Below are positions 27,236 to 36,659 of a DNA stretch of 64,000 bases, one piece after another. Position 1 is the first letter of the stretch; every line of letters starts with the position of its first letter. The DNA is from a bacterium (GTDB lineage Bacteria; Electryoneota; Electryoneia; Electryoneales; Electryoneaceae), in the NCBI GenBank assembly GCA_020444265.1, contig JAHLLH010000001.1, positions 620,001 to 684,000 on the forward strand, given 5' to 3'. The translations under genes were made by a program, and so were the position numbers. The notes under the pieces were generated by a model. The model worked only from the letters and a program-made list of their open reading frames with translations. It was not told where the DNA came from and ran no database searches.

Positions 27236-27817
27236 CTACAGCTCAGGATCATAATCTTCATGGAAAATAGAGATTGTTTCGGTGACAGGCTTACGTTCCC
27301 GGGGTTTCTCTTCGATCCCTTTGTACTTGTCTGGAACATGGCTGTCATCATGTGCCGGGTAACCGATCGCCAGCATCACAAAAGGCTCATCGCCTTCCTC
27401 GAACTCGAAGTTTTCCCTCAATACCTCCGGGTCGAACCCAGCCATCGGCCTGGCTACCAAACCCATCGCGGTTGCAGCGAGCATAATATTCATCACAGAC
27501 ATACCCAGGTCGAACTGGTAGTAGTTGCGATCATGACTACTCTGGCAGTCGTTTTCCCTGTTCGCATAACCAACCACCAGTAAAGGTGCACGTGGCGCCC
27601 ACTCGACATTCCCACCCGTCAGTGCTTCTGAAGCTCTTCCACGGGATGCTTCATCGGCACAGAAAAGAAAACGCCATGGCTGCTTATTTGCACAGGAAGG
27701 TCCCATCCGTGCCGCTTCCGCAAGTGTTTCAAGGAATCCAATAGGCAATGGAACGGTTTTGATGGCACGAGTCGCACGTCGTTTATCGAGCAAATCGAGC
27801 ACGGGATTTACCGGCAT
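27236..27817 (-). CDS. Nitroreductase-family flavoprotein
   Basis: 193 residues. The family N-terminus VLDLLDKRRATRAI and the FMN-contact region MGPSCANKQPWRFLF are present, with YQFDLGMSVMNIMLAATAMGL and VMLAIGYPA later. These FMN enzymes reduce nitroaromatics, quinones or other acceptors with NAD(P)H; the physiological substrate is unknown. Convergent with the tri-heme gene and monocistronic. Confidence 0.92.
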   Translation of the reverse strand: MPVNPVLDLLDKRRATRAIKTVPLPIGFLETLAEAARMGPSCANKQPWRFLFCADEASRGRASEALTGGNVEWAPRAPLLVVGYANRENDCQSSHDRNYYQFDLGMSVMNIMLAATAMGLVARPMAGFDPEVLRENFEFEEGDEPFVMLAIGYPAHDDSHVPDKYKGIEEKPRERKPVTETISIFHEDYDPEL

Positions 27818-28296
27818 TCTATGTCTCCTGTAGTGGTTTTGAGAAACGTTGGTGAGGGTGAGTCAAGATGTCTCAATTCGACTCACTTGAAGTTCTTTTG
27901 TCCGAAGAGTTTTTTGCTCCCCCCACAGCATGATTAGCGGGACTCTCGGAGGCGTAGCCAGGATGCAAAGCACTTGAAGCTCGCACTCGACCCCGCAGGT
28001 TATGGTGGGCCAACTGTTTGCGCTTTAAGCTAAACCATCATAAACCAAGAAGTTTAGCGCGCTTAACACCCTCTCCGTAGTATTGACTGTCCTCTCAGAT
28101 GCGTCTATTTTGCTTACCGTTATTCGGGGAATTCGATAAGCTGTATTCGGCTGAATAATCGAGCAACCGGGGCTTTCAGCGAAGTGAGTCATTTTGGCCC
28201 AGACGACAAAGTTCGATTTTTGAGTGCAGCAATCGGGACCACAACCTAACAAACCGCAGTGGGAACGCTGCCGAAACGGAAGGGGACGAGATCGTC
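27818..28296. other. Intergenic region between nitroreductase and pntAA
   Basis: About 480 nt between divergent genes with no supported ORF. It holds a possible sigma-70 promoter for pntAA (28083-28111) and an inverted repeat GCTAAAC (28029-28035) / GTTTAGC (28052-28058) spaced by 16 nt, about 25 nt upstream of that promoter, which could be an operator. Nothing else was recognised. Confidence 0.5.
28083..28111 (+). promoter_or_regulatory. Candidate sigma-70 promoter for the pnt operon
   Basis: TTGACT, 17-nt spacer, TATTTT. This would give a leader of about 180 nt before pntAA. Match quality is moderate. Confidence 0.45.
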
Positions 28297-29490
28297 ATGA
28301 TTGTTGGAGTTCCCAAGGAACTGTACCCCGGTGAACGTCGGGTCGCGATGATTCCGGATCATCTTCCCGCGCTCATCAAGAAGGGGTTCGAAGTCATCGT
28401 GCAAGCTGGTGCTGGTTATGAGGCCGGTTTCACGGATGACTCGTATGAGGCCAAGGGCGCCAAGATCGCCGCAAACCGGGACGACGTCTTCCAGAAAGCG
28501 GACATCATCGTCCAGGTGCGTGCGTACGGCGCAGAGGAAAAGAAAGGCGCCGAGGATCTGCAGCGCATGCGTCCCGGCCAGGTGGTTGTCGGTACCACGG
28601 ACCCGCTTGGGTCGGCGGACGCGGCAAAGGATCTCGCAGAAAAGAAGGTGCTCACCTTCTCGATGGAGCTGATCCCACGCATCACTCGTGCCCAGAGTAT
28701 GGACGTTCTTTCCTCGATGGCATCTGTTGCCGGGTACAAGGCTGTCTTGTTGGCCGCCTCTGCCCTGCCGAAAATGTACCCGATGATGATGACTGCCGCG
28801 GGTACCATTGCACCGGCAAAGGTCTTCGTCCTCGGTGCGGGAGTCGCGGGTTTGAACGCTATCGCCACGGCGAAACGCCTGGGTGCCATCGTCCACGCCT
28901 ATGACGTCCGTCCTGCAGTCGCGGAACAGGTCGAATCCCTCGGCGGCAAGTTTGTCGAACTCGAGCTGGACACAGCTGACGCACAGGATTCCGGCGGCTA
29001 CGCCAAGGAACAGGGCGAAGAATTCATCAAGAAGCAGCGTGAGATGATGCTGAAGGTCGTGGCCGGCAGCGATGTTGTCATCACTACCGCAGCGATCCCG
29101 GGTAAGAAGTCTCCCATCCTCGTGACCGAAGAGATGGTCAAAGGGATGAGCCCTGGTTCGGTTATCATCGACCTCGCCAGTGAACGCGGCGGCAACTGTG
29201 AGCTGACCAAGCATGGTGAAACCGTGGTCGAACACGGTGTCACCATCATTGGTCCGGAAAACATTAACTCGACCGTGGCCTTCCACTCGAGCCAGATGTA
29301 TTCCAAGAATATTGCCACCCTGCTGGCGCTGATCGTCAAGGACAACGAGATGAACCTCGACATGGACGACGAGATTATTCGTGACTGCCTCGTCACCCGT
29401 GACGGCGAAGTGATTCAGCCTCGTGTCCGTGAAATCATCGGCCTGCCCGCACTGCAGACGGCCGCCACCAGCGAAACAAAGGAGGCGTGA
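28297..29490 (+). CDS. pntAA: NAD(P) transhydrogenase subunit alpha part 1
   Basis: 397 residues of the AlaDH/PNT fold: MIVGVPKELYPGERRVAMIP at the start, the Rossmann motif VFVLGAGVAGLNAIATAKRLGA, the mobile-loop region DVRPAVAEQVESLGGKFVELEL, and TAAIPGKKSPILVTEEMV. This is the NAD(H)-binding domain I of the proton-translocating transhydrogenase, which makes NADPH from NADH using the proton gradient. The alpha subunit is split in two genes, as in Rhodospirillum. It has GGGGACGAG before the ATG. Confidence 0.97.
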   Translation: MIVGVPKELYPGERRVAMIPDHLPALIKKGFEVIVQAGAGYEAGFTDDSYEAKGAKIAANRDDVFQKADIIVQVRAYGAEEKKGAEDLQRMRPGQVVVGTTDPLGSADAAKDLAEKKVLTFSMELIPRITRAQSMDVLSSMASVAGYKAVLLAASALPKMYPMMMTAAGTIAPAKVFVLGAGVAGLNAIATAKRLGAIVHAYDVRPAVAEQVESLGGKFVELELDTADAQDSGGYAKEQGEEFIKKQREMMLKVVAGSDVVITTAAIPGKKSPILVTEEMVKGMSPGSVIIDLASERGGNCELTKHGETVVEHGVTIIGPENINSTVAFHSSQMYSKNIATLLALIVKDNEMNLDMDDEIIRDCLVTRDGEVIQPRVREIIGLPALQTAATSETKEA

Positions 29491-29768
29491 TGGAACTGGT
29501 CATGCTGCTGACGGTCTTCGTACTCGCGATTTTTGTCGGGTTCGAGATCATCACCAAGGTGCCACCGACGCTTCATACCCCGCTGATGTCGGGGTCGAAC
29601 GCGATTTCGGGCATCACGATCATCGGTGCGCTGCTGCTCGCCGGTCATGTCGAAAGCCCCCACCTCGCCAAGATGCTGGCCATGGTCGCCGTGATTTTCG
29701 CGACGATCAACGTGGTCGGTGGTTTCCTGGTGACCGGGCGTATGCTCAACATGTTCAAAAAGAAGTAA
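29490..29768 (+). CDS. pntAB: NAD(P) transhydrogenase subunit alpha part 2
   Basis: 92 residues from the ATG at 29490, which overlaps the pntAA stop (TGATG) and has AGGAGG five bases upstream; the track's GTG is one codon earlier. Three hydrophobic helices (MLLTVFVLAIFVGFEI; ISGITIIGALLLAGH; MLAMVAVIFATINVVGGFLV) form part of membrane domain II. The HTPLMSGSNAISGI motif is conserved. Confidence 0.96.
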   Translation: MELVMLLTVFVLAIFVGFEIITKVPPTLHTPLMSGSNAISGITIIGALLLAGHVESPHLAKMLAMVAVIFATINVVGGFLVTGRMLNMFKKK

Positions 29769-29780
29769 AGGGCGGCCATC

Positions 29781-31364
29781 ATGCTTAGTCAGGAACTTGC
29801 TAATATCCTCTACGTGATCGCGGCCGTCTTCTTCATCTACGACCTGAAGTGGATGGCGCATCCACGTACCGCGGTCAAAGGTAACCGCACCGGCGCGATC
29901 GGTATGCTGATTGCCGTGATCGCCGTGCTGCTGTCTGATGAATTTGTCGTCGACGGCCAGTATTTGATCGATATTCCCACCATCTTGATCGGCCTCGTGA
30001 TTGGTGCCTCCATCGGTGCTTTCGCAGCCCTGCGTGTCAAGATGACATCGATGCCTGAATTGGTAGGTCTCTTCAACGGCTTTGGTGGTGCAGCTTCAAT
30101 TCTTGTCGCCGCTGCCGCTCTGGTGGAAGCGACTCACGCTATCACCAGTGGCACCCACCTGGGCATGCAGGAACGGATCGCGATTGTGGCCTCCGGCCTA
30201 ATTGGTTCGGTCACCTTCTTCGGTAGCTATGTCGCTTTCGGCAAGCTGGCGGAGTTTCTCGCCGTTAAGTGGAAACTGTATCCCTGGCAGAATGTAATCA
30301 AGTACGGTTTCTCGGCCATCGTCGTCGCAGGTGGCGCATGGCTGGGATCGGGTTACTTCGGCGAGGATCCAATTCTCGCCAGCCTGCTGATCCTCTCTGC
30401 TGTGATCATCGGCCTCGTGCTGCTTGTCAAGAAGGATCGCTTCCCGGGTATGGACGCGCTCAAGTGGATCTCTGCGCTGGTCGCTTTGGTCCTCGGTGTC
30501 ATGGTTGTGATGAACCCGGAAAACACTCTTCTTTACTGGGTGCTGGCTGGGTACGCAGGCGTGCTGGGTGTTATGCTGACCCTCTCAATCGGCGGCGCGG
30601 ATATGCCGGTCGTCATCGCCTTGCTGAACAGCTATTCTGGTCTCGCGGCCTGCGCCACGGGTTTTGTCATCAACAATACGGTTCTTATCGTTTCTGGTTC
30701 ATTGGTTGGTGCCTCGGGTATCATCCTGACCCAGATCATGTGCAAGGCGATGAACCGTTCGCTGACCAACGTACTCTTTGGTACGATGGGTCCGACAGGC
30801 GACACGCCGGATGCGGACGAGGTCTACAAGAACGTCAAATCGACCTCCGCAGACGAAATCGCGATGATGCTCGAAACCGCGCAGAAAGTGCTGATCGTTC
30901 CGGGTTACGGTATGGCCGTCTCCCAGGCACAGCACGCAGTGCGTGACCTTGCCAACCTGATCGAGACGAAGTTTGAGGGTGAAGTCATCTATGGCGTCCA
31001 CCCTGTCGCGGGCCGTATGCCCGGCCACATGAACGTCTTGCTGGCCGAAGCAAATGTCCCCTACGACAAGCTGCTCGAGATGGACGAAGTCAACTCGATG
31101 ATGGACAGTATCGACATGGCGATTGTCATCGGCGCGAACGACGTGGTCAACCCCGTCGCCCGCACCGACCCCAAGTCCCCGATCGCTGGTATGCCGATCA
31201 TCGATGTGGACAAGGCGGGTACGGTTATCGTGATCAAGCGTTCGCTGAGCCCAGGCTTCGCGGGCATCCCGAACCCCTTGTTCGCCCTCGACAATTCGAT
31301 GATGTTTTTCAACGATGGCAAGAAAGCCTTCAACGAGATCATCGAAGCGGTCAAGGAAGCGTAA
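29781..31364 (+). CDS. pntB: NAD(P) transhydrogenase subunit beta
   Basis: 527 residues. About nine transmembrane helices fill the first two thirds, with MPELVGLFNGFGGAAS in the membrane domain. The NADP(H)-binding domain III follows, with IVPGYGMAVSQAQHAVRDL, YGVHPVAGRMPGHMNVLLAEANVPYD and VIGANDVVNPVAR. It completes the transhydrogenase with pntAA and pntAB, 12 nt downstream. Confidence 0.97.
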   Translation: MLSQELANILYVIAAVFFIYDLKWMAHPRTAVKGNRTGAIGMLIAVIAVLLSDEFVVDGQYLIDIPTILIGLVIGASIGAFAALRVKMTSMPELVGLFNGFGGAASILVAAAALVEATHAITSGTHLGMQERIAIVASGLIGSVTFFGSYVAFGKLAEFLAVKWKLYPWQNVIKYGFSAIVVAGGAWLGSGYFGEDPILASLLILSAVIIGLVLLVKKDRFPGMDALKWISALVALVLGVMVVMNPENTLLYWVLAGYAGVLGVMLTLSIGGADMPVVIALLNSYSGLAACATGFVINNTVLIVSGSLVGASGIILTQIMCKAMNRSLTNVLFGTMGPTGDTPDADEVYKNVKSTSADEIAMMLETAQKVLIVPGYGMAVSQAQHAVRDLANLIETKFEGEVIYGVHPVAGRMPGHMNVLLAEANVPYDKLLEMDEVNSMMDSIDMAIVIGANDVVNPVARTDPKSPIAGMPIIDVDKAGTVIVIKRSLSPGFAGIPNPLFALDNSMMFFNDGKKAFNEIIEAVKEA

Positions 31365-31388
31365 GCTTAGACTTTTTCCGACACACGT

Positions 31389-31421
31389 ACGCCCCCATAC
31401 GATCCGTATGGGGGCGTTTTT
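31389..31421 (+). terminator. Intrinsic terminator of the pnt operon
   Basis: ACGCCCCCATACG-ATC-CGTATGGGGGCGT followed by TTTT, a perfect 13-bp stem 25 nt after pntB. The downstream gene is convergent. Confidence 0.93.
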
Positions 31422-31446
31422 GTTGACACTTTGTTCTCTGAATCTT

Positions 31447-32064
31447 TCAGTTTTCCACAGATGCCGCATCGATTTCGAGCATTTTCTCTATGACTGAACG
31501 GATTTCCTCGCTATCCGGCTTTACGCGTGATGCAAAACGTGCTACAACCCTACCCTTTTTATCAATCAGGAACTTGTTAAAGTTCCATGATATCGGACCT
31601 GGAAAGGGCGATTCCTTGGTCAGGTAGGTATAAAGTGGATGTACATCTTTAAACCGAACATGAGTCTTCGCCATCATTGGGAAGGTGACACCCCAGGTAT
31701 GTTCGACATATTCTTGAATGCCAGCATCGTCTAAAGGCTCCTGGTTCAAAAAATCGTTTGAAGGAATCCCAACTACAGTGAAGCTTTGATTCTTGTAATC
31801 CTGGTAAACCTTCTCCAAACCACCAAATTGACTGGCAAACCCACAATTTGAGGCCGTATTCACCACAAGGATAACATCACTATCAAGGGCATCAAGTGTC
31901 GTCTGGTCTCCATCAATTGTGGTTAAGGGAATCTGCATCAAACCTGTCTCACCATTCAGCCAATTCGCGGATCCATAACCCGGCGAAAACAGAATGCTAA
32001 AAACAGCTCCTATTATTATAACCCTGAGTCGTCCATGTGCACTCACTGAGCACCTCGCTTTCAT
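31447..32064 (-). CDS. Exported glutathione-peroxidase-family protein (first copy)
   Basis: 205 residues. An N-terminal signal segment (RVIIIGAVFSILFSPGYGSA) is followed by the thioredoxin-like GPx fold: VVNTASNCGFASQFGGLEKVYQDY with a cysteine (not Sec) at the peroxidatic position, GIPSNDFLNQEP, and WNFNKFLIDKKGRVVARF with the conserved Trp/Asn. Such Cys-GPx enzymes usually take electrons from thioredoxin. Extra cytoplasmic localisation is implied by the signal. A second, related gene lies on the other side of the MFS gene. Confidence 0.92.
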   Translation of the reverse strand: MKARCSVSAHGRLRVIIIGAVFSILFSPGYGSANWLNGETGLMQIPLTTIDGDQTTLDALDSDVILVVNTASNCGFASQFGGLEKVYQDYKNQSFTVVGIPSNDFLNQEPLDDAGIQEYVEHTWGVTFPMMAKTHVRFKDVHPLYTYLTKESPFPGPISWNFNKFLIDKKGRVVARFASRVKPDSEEIRSVIEKMLEIDAASVEN

Positions 32065-32334
32065 AGCATAGTCCCGTAAACCGTTTTAGACCAATGGAAA
32101 ATGGCCGTTTTTCGTGTTTCAACGCGAGGATCTTTAGGAGTTTTGTTGAATCACCAATTCTGTTACATAATATAAGTATTACACTTCCGAACGACAACCT
32201 TTACTCCACTGGCTGGCCCTAAATCGGTTCCTCCTGATCATTTATATTATGCTACTCCAGTGTTGATCAGGCTGAACGAAGCGAACACTTTCTTTTTGTC
32301 CCCCAACAACGAACTTCCTCAGAAGGGACCATGT

Positions 32335-33654
32335 ATGGCTGACGAGACATTAGCTGCCAAAATCTATGATGCAATGATGAATGAGGAGGAGGATCGTGCG
32401 TGTGAAGCGATTCCTGAATCCGCCTGCCAAGAAGTACCTGCGAATTTCTTCTTGAATACCGCAAATGGTGCGTCCACCAAGCTGGCTGAACAGCTCGCTA
32501 ATCCAGGCTTGGTGCTTCCCTGGCTCTTGTCAGCCATCGGTGCGCCTGCCGCCATGGCGAGCTGGCTGCTTCCGATACGTCGCGCTGGCTCCATGATCCC
32601 TCAACTCGCTGTTGCTGGGGCGATCCGTGGTATGGAGCGACGGAAGTGGTTCTGGACCGGAGCAGGCTTGACGCAGGCGATTGCTCTCGCGCTGATGATC
32701 CCCGCTGCCTTGCTAGATTCACCCATATTGGCTGGGGCAGCGATCCTGGGTTTGATGCTGATTTTTTCTATAGCGAGCGGAGTCGGATCGGTCGCCTTTA
32801 GTGATGTGGTTGGGAAAACCATTCCGAAAAAGAGACGTGGGCGCTTGCTCGGCATTCGTGCAACTCTTGGGGGTATCCTGACACTCGCTGCTGGACTCCT
32901 TATGCGGAGCCAGCTGAAAGGGGTTGAATCCCTCACTCCTTACCTGATCCTGATAGGAGTTGCAGCACTCCTTTGGCTCCTTGCAGCCGTGCTCTTTGGT
33001 CTGATCCGTGAAATGGAAGGTGCTTCGGAAGGTGGGCGCAATGCCTTTCAGGAAATGAGCCATGGGTGGGACTTGCTGAAGAGATCACCCGGCTACCTGC
33101 GTTTCCTGCTGAGTAGAGCACTTCTGCTACTCGGAATCGAGCTGGCACTACCATACTACTCCCTCTACGCACGTCAGATTATCGGTCAGGGCCTTAGCGA
33201 TCTATCGCTCTTTGTCATTGTTACGGGTATTTCGGCAGCGATTACCAGCAGCATCTGGGGAAGACTTGCGGATCGCTCCAGCCGTCTCACTCTCATACTA
33301 GCGGGCGCTACAGGTGCCGCAACAGGATTATTGGCGCTTGGGATTGGCATGCTGCCAGAAAACTTGCACATCGCTCCGGTCTATGCGATCGTCTTTTTTG
33401 GCGCAAGTCTTTCTACGGCTGGAGTACGTGTTGGTCGTAAAACCTGGATTGTCGACTTCGCTCCCGCCGAGGACCGTCCAACTTATGTTGCCTTTGCAAA
33501 TACTGCAATTGGGCTGGTGACAGTCATGGGAGGGCTCTTTGGATTGATTCTCGCTTGGCTGGGCATCCAGGCATCGATCATCGCGCTAATTTTTCTATCT
33601 ACCGCTGGCGCAGCCCTTTCAGCCCTGATGCCTGAAGCGGATTCAGTGACCTGA
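32335..33654 (+). CDS. Major facilitator superfamily transporter
   Basis: 439 residues from ATG 32335 (MADETLAAKIYDAM), with AGAAGGGA upstream; the track's earlier start lacks support. About 50 polar residues precede roughly twelve hydrophobic helices; the loop VGKTIPKKRRGRLLGIRAT between helices resembles the MFS loop 2-3 motif, and ILAGATGAATGLLALGIGM lies in the second half. The substrate cannot be predicted. It is flanked by two GPx genes on the opposite strand. Confidence 0.87.
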   Translation: MADETLAAKIYDAMMNEEEDRACEAIPESACQEVPANFFLNTANGASTKLAEQLANPGLVLPWLLSAIGAPAAMASWLLPIRRAGSMIPQLAVAGAIRGMERRKWFWTGAGLTQAIALALMIPAALLDSPILAGAAILGLMLIFSIASGVGSVAFSDVVGKTIPKKRRGRLLGIRATLGGILTLAAGLLMRSQLKGVESLTPYLILIGVAALLWLLAAVLFGLIREMEGASEGGRNAFQEMSHGWDLLKRSPGYLRFLLSRALLLLGIELALPYYSLYARQIIGQGLSDLSLFVIVTGISAAITSSIWGRLADRSSRLTLILAGATGAATGLLALGIGMLPENLHIAPVYAIVFFGASLSTAGVRVGRKTWIVDFAPAEDRPTYVAFANTAIGLVTVMGGLFGLILAWLGIQASIIALIFLSTAGAALSALMPEADSVT

Positions 33655-33659
33655 TCAAC

Positions 33660-33695
33660 GCAAACACCCCATCTCACATGAGATGGGGTGTTTGC
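33660..33695 (+). terminator. Hairpin terminator between MFS and GPx genes, likely bidirectional
   Basis: GCAAACACCCCATCTCA-CA-TGAGATGGGGTGTTTGC, a 17-bp perfect palindrome in the short space between convergent genes. The T tracts are short. Confidence 0.75.
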
Positions 33696-33717
33696 TTATC
33701 CAACATGGTGGGAAGAC

Positions 33718-34308
33718 CTACTCGTTCACCCCAATCCCATCCAGAAGCTCTTCTATTTTGCTGACCATCTCGTCACTACCCGGCTTCGTCTTCGACCCGA
33801 ACCGTGCAACAACTTCACCTTCACGATTCAAGAGGAATTTGTTGAAGTTCCACGTAATCTTCCCCTTCTCTGGCGATTCCTTCGTCAAGTAGTGATACAA
33901 AGGGTGCATCTCATCGCCTTTGACATGGATTTTCGCCATCATCGGAAAGGTGACATCATAGTTCTCTTTGCAGAACTGCAGAATTTCCTCATTGCTCCCT
34001 GGTTCCTGACCAAGGAAATCATTCGCTGGAAAACCAATTACTGTAAACCCGCGCTCACCATACTCACGATAGAGTGCTTCCAACCCTTCATACTGTGATG
34101 TAAATCCACACTTTGAAGCGACGTTAACAATCAGGATGACGTTTCCCTGGTAAGCCTGAAGGGAAGTCTTCTCACCCGTGATCGATGTAAATGGAATATC
34201 GAGATAGTCCAAGTCGTCGCCAGACTGGCGAGCATGAGCAGGAAATGCTAGAAGCAGGAGGGAAAGGAAAGCAATCCCTGCAGGAACAATTGTGGAAATC
34301 TTCTTCAT
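33718..34308 (-). CDS. Exported glutathione-peroxidase-family protein (second copy)
   Basis: 196 residues. Signal peptide MKKISTIVPAGIAFLSLLLLAFPAHA, then VNVASKCGFTSQYEGLEALY with cysteine at the active position, GFPANDFLGQEPGSNEEI and WNFNKFLLNREGEVVARFG. It is closely similar to the copy at 31447-32064 (both share YLTKESP..G.I.WNFNKFL), so the two are paralogues separated by an MFS gene. It likely detoxifies hydroperoxides in the periplasm. Confidence 0.94.
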   Translation of the reverse strand: MKKISTIVPAGIAFLSLLLLAFPAHARQSGDDLDYLDIPFTSITGEKTSLQAYQGNVILIVNVASKCGFTSQYEGLEALYREYGERGFTVIGFPANDFLGQEPGSNEEILQFCKENYDVTFPMMAKIHVKGDEMHPLYHYLTKESPEKGKITWNFNKFLLNREGEVVARFGSKTKPGSDEMVSKIEELLDGIGVNE

Positions 34309-34533
34309 GCGAACACCTTCTCGGTTGCTTCAGCCTCACTCGTAATCCAGGATGCCCCCGGCCGTGGAACCGAATTCAATACCCATAATACTTCTATCAA
34401 TTATAATATACACGCAAACGGATACTCGATATCAGAATATTCAGACTCCCCGAGCAAATTAAAGTGGACGACTTCTCGCAACGCTGGTCGCTCCAACTGA
34501 GTACATAAAGCATCACAACACGAAAGGTAGGGC

Positions 34534-36558
34534 ATGTTACGCCAAAAAATGCGCAGCCATCCTGGTGCAACGTACAGCCGTCCCCTGCTCCCGTTATTGC
34601 TCAGTATCACATTGCTGCTTGTTGCATGCAGCTCCTCATCAGGAGGTTCCCGGGAGATGACGTTTGAGTACAAACAGACTGTACGAGCCCCAGATTTCGG
34701 GAAGAATGACTCCTGGTTGAATACGGATCAATCCTTTCATATCAAAGATTTGCGTGGAAAGGTAGTTTTACTTGACTTCTGGACCTATTGCTGCATCAAC
34801 TGCATCCACGTACTGCCCAAACTGCATGATTTGGAGGAGCAGTACGGCGATTCCCTCGTCGTGATCGGGGTGCATTCTGCCAAATTTGAAGATGAAGGGG
34901 AAACCGAAAACATCCGTCAGGCGATCCTTCGCTATAACATCTCACATCCTGTTGTTAATGATCGCAGTTTTGATGTTTGGAATGCCTACAACGTTAAAGC
35001 GTGGCCAACAATGGTCCTGATTGACCCGGAAGGCTACATCGTGGATACCCAATCCGGTGAAGGTGCCCCGGATACATTTGCCCCGATCATCGGTCAACTC
35101 GCCCGGGACTATGCAAAACGTGGCAAGCTGGATACAACACCTCTGAACCTGGCACTGGAACGTGATTCTGCTCCCCCTTCCCTGCTTGAATTCCCGGGAA
35201 AAGTGCGTGTAGATGATGCCTCCAACACACTTATCATCTCCGATTCAAACCACAACCGGATTCTGGTGGCAGACCGTACGTCTGGTGAGGTCAAGCATGT
35301 GATCGGGAACGGTCAGCCCGGTCTCAAGGATGGCGGCTTCGAGGATGCCCAGTTCAATAATCCACAGGGTGTGCAGCGCGTGGGGGATCTTGTTTACATC
35401 GCAGACACCCAGAATCATGCCTTGCGTGTTGCAAACCTGGAAACGGGTGAAGTTACCACTTTAGCGGGAACGGGCGAGCAGGGAAGGTTCGGATCGGGTC
35501 CCGCACCGGCGAAGGCCACAGCCCTCGCCAGCCCTTGGGCAGTTGCCTGGGTCAACCCACGTCTCTTCATTGCCATGGCCGGACCACACCAGATCTGGTA
35601 CTACGATCCAGCAAAAGACGAGGTCGGATTATGGGCAGGTTCAGGACGCGAAAATCTTGTTGATGGTCCTCGTGTTTTCGCCGCTCTCGCCCAGCCCTCT
35701 GGGTTGACATTTGATGGCCGTCAGCGTCTCTTCTTTGCTGACAGCGAGGTTTCAGCGATCCGTTCTGTCGACACCACACCAGGTGGACTGGTCAGCACGG
35801 TCGTTGGCCGGGGCTTGTTCGATTTCGGCGATGTCGACGGAACCGGTACAGAAGTACGCCTGCAACATCCGCTGGGAGTTTCCTGGCATGAGGGCAGCCT
35901 CTATGTTGCGGATACCTACAACAACAAGATCAAGTTGCTCGGACCAGGAACACGGAGTAGCACCACATTCGCTGGTTCAGGCAATGGTGGATACAAGGAT
36001 GGGTCCCTGCTAGAAGCCCACTTTGATGAACCGGGTGGACTTGATGTCGCCTCTGATGGACTTATCTATGTAGCGGACACCAATAACCACCTGATCCGTG
36101 TGATCAACCCTGCTGCCGATACCGTGGGCACTTTCGTCATGAAGGGTCTGAGCAAGGTGATGGGTGAAATGGATGATGAGCAGATCCCAAGCGTCATCCT
36201 GCCTGTACAGGCTGTTGCTCCCGGGAATGGGAGCCTGAAAATCGTAATGACCTTCCCTGATGGCTACAAATTGAACCCCGAAGGCGGATTGCGTATCTCG
36301 TTGAAAGGACGGCCCGGAGTGGTTACTGTGGACGACATGCAGACCTTCACCATGCATGTACCCGTTGAAATTCCGGTCACATTCACGGCTGGAATGGGCG
36401 AACTGGATGTCACGATGGACTATGTCTATTGCCGCAAGGATAACGAGGGGCTCTGCTACTTCGGGAACGTGAAAGCGCGGCTTCCGATCAACGTTACAAC
36501 CAGTGCTGCATCCGCACGGGTTTCAATCGCGCACAGCGTCGAGGATCCCGGCTTGTAA
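34534..36558 (+). CDS. NHLRC2-like lipoprotein: thioredoxin domain, NHL beta-propeller, C-terminal beta domain
   Basis: 674 residues. A lipoprotein signal ends LLVAC (Cys32). The thioredoxin-fold domain carries DFWTYCCINCIHVLP (CCINC at 86-90) in place of the usual CxxC, then AWPTMVLIDPEGYIV. Repeated NHL units (VRVDDASNTLIISDSNHNRILV, VYIADTQNHALRV, LYVADTYNNKIKLL, IYVADTNNHLIRVI) make a propeller of about 200-530. A C-terminal domain ends with YCRKDNEGLCYFG. The order is that of animal NHLRC2, though here the protein is lipid-anchored. A redox or protein-folding role in the envelope is inferred. Confidence 0.88.
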   Translation: MLRQKMRSHPGATYSRPLLPLLLSITLLLVACSSSSGGSREMTFEYKQTVRAPDFGKNDSWLNTDQSFHIKDLRGKVVLLDFWTYCCINCIHVLPKLHDLEEQYGDSLVVIGVHSAKFEDEGETENIRQAILRYNISHPVVNDRSFDVWNAYNVKAWPTMVLIDPEGYIVDTQSGEGAPDTFAPIIGQLARDYAKRGKLDTTPLNLALERDSAPPSLLEFPGKVRVDDASNTLIISDSNHNRILVADRTSGEVKHVIGNGQPGLKDGGFEDAQFNNPQGVQRVGDLVYIADTQNHALRVANLETGEVTTLAGTGEQGRFGSGPAPAKATALASPWAVAWVNPRLFIAMAGPHQIWYYDPAKDEVGLWAGSGRENLVDGPRVFAALAQPSGLTFDGRQRLFFADSEVSAIRSVDTTPGGLVSTVVGRGLFDFGDVDGTGTEVRLQHPLGVSWHEGSLYVADTYNNKIKLLGPGTRSSTTFAGSGNGGYKDGSLLEAHFDEPGGLDVASDGLIYVADTNNHLIRVINPAADTVGTFVMKGLSKVMGEMDDEQIPSVILPVQAVAPGNGSLKIVMTFPDGYKLNPEGGLRISLKGRPGVVTVDDMQTFTMHVPVEIPVTFTAGMGELDVTMDYVYCRKDNEGLCYFGNVKARLPINVTTSAASARVSIAHSVEDPGL

Positions 36559-36583
36559 ATGCAGTCACAGGTTGGCTCTCGCG

Positions 36584-36618
36584 GACGGCGAGCGGTTTGC
36601 GCTCGCCGTCTTTCTTGT
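36584..36618 (+). terminator. Intrinsic terminator after the NHLRC2-like gene
   Basis: GACGGCGAGC-GGTTTGC-GCTCGCCGTC followed by TTTCTTGT; ten perfect pairs, about 25 nt after the stop. Confidence 0.87.
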
Positions 36619-36659
36619 CTACCATCTGACCGTCCAGGTCAACCATAAGGAGTGGGGTG

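Noticed and set aside
28246-29286. 346-codon minus-strand ORF opposite pntAA
   Set aside because: It is antisense to a clear transhydrogenase gene and is His/Asp-rich in the way complementary-strand shadows are; no family resemblance.
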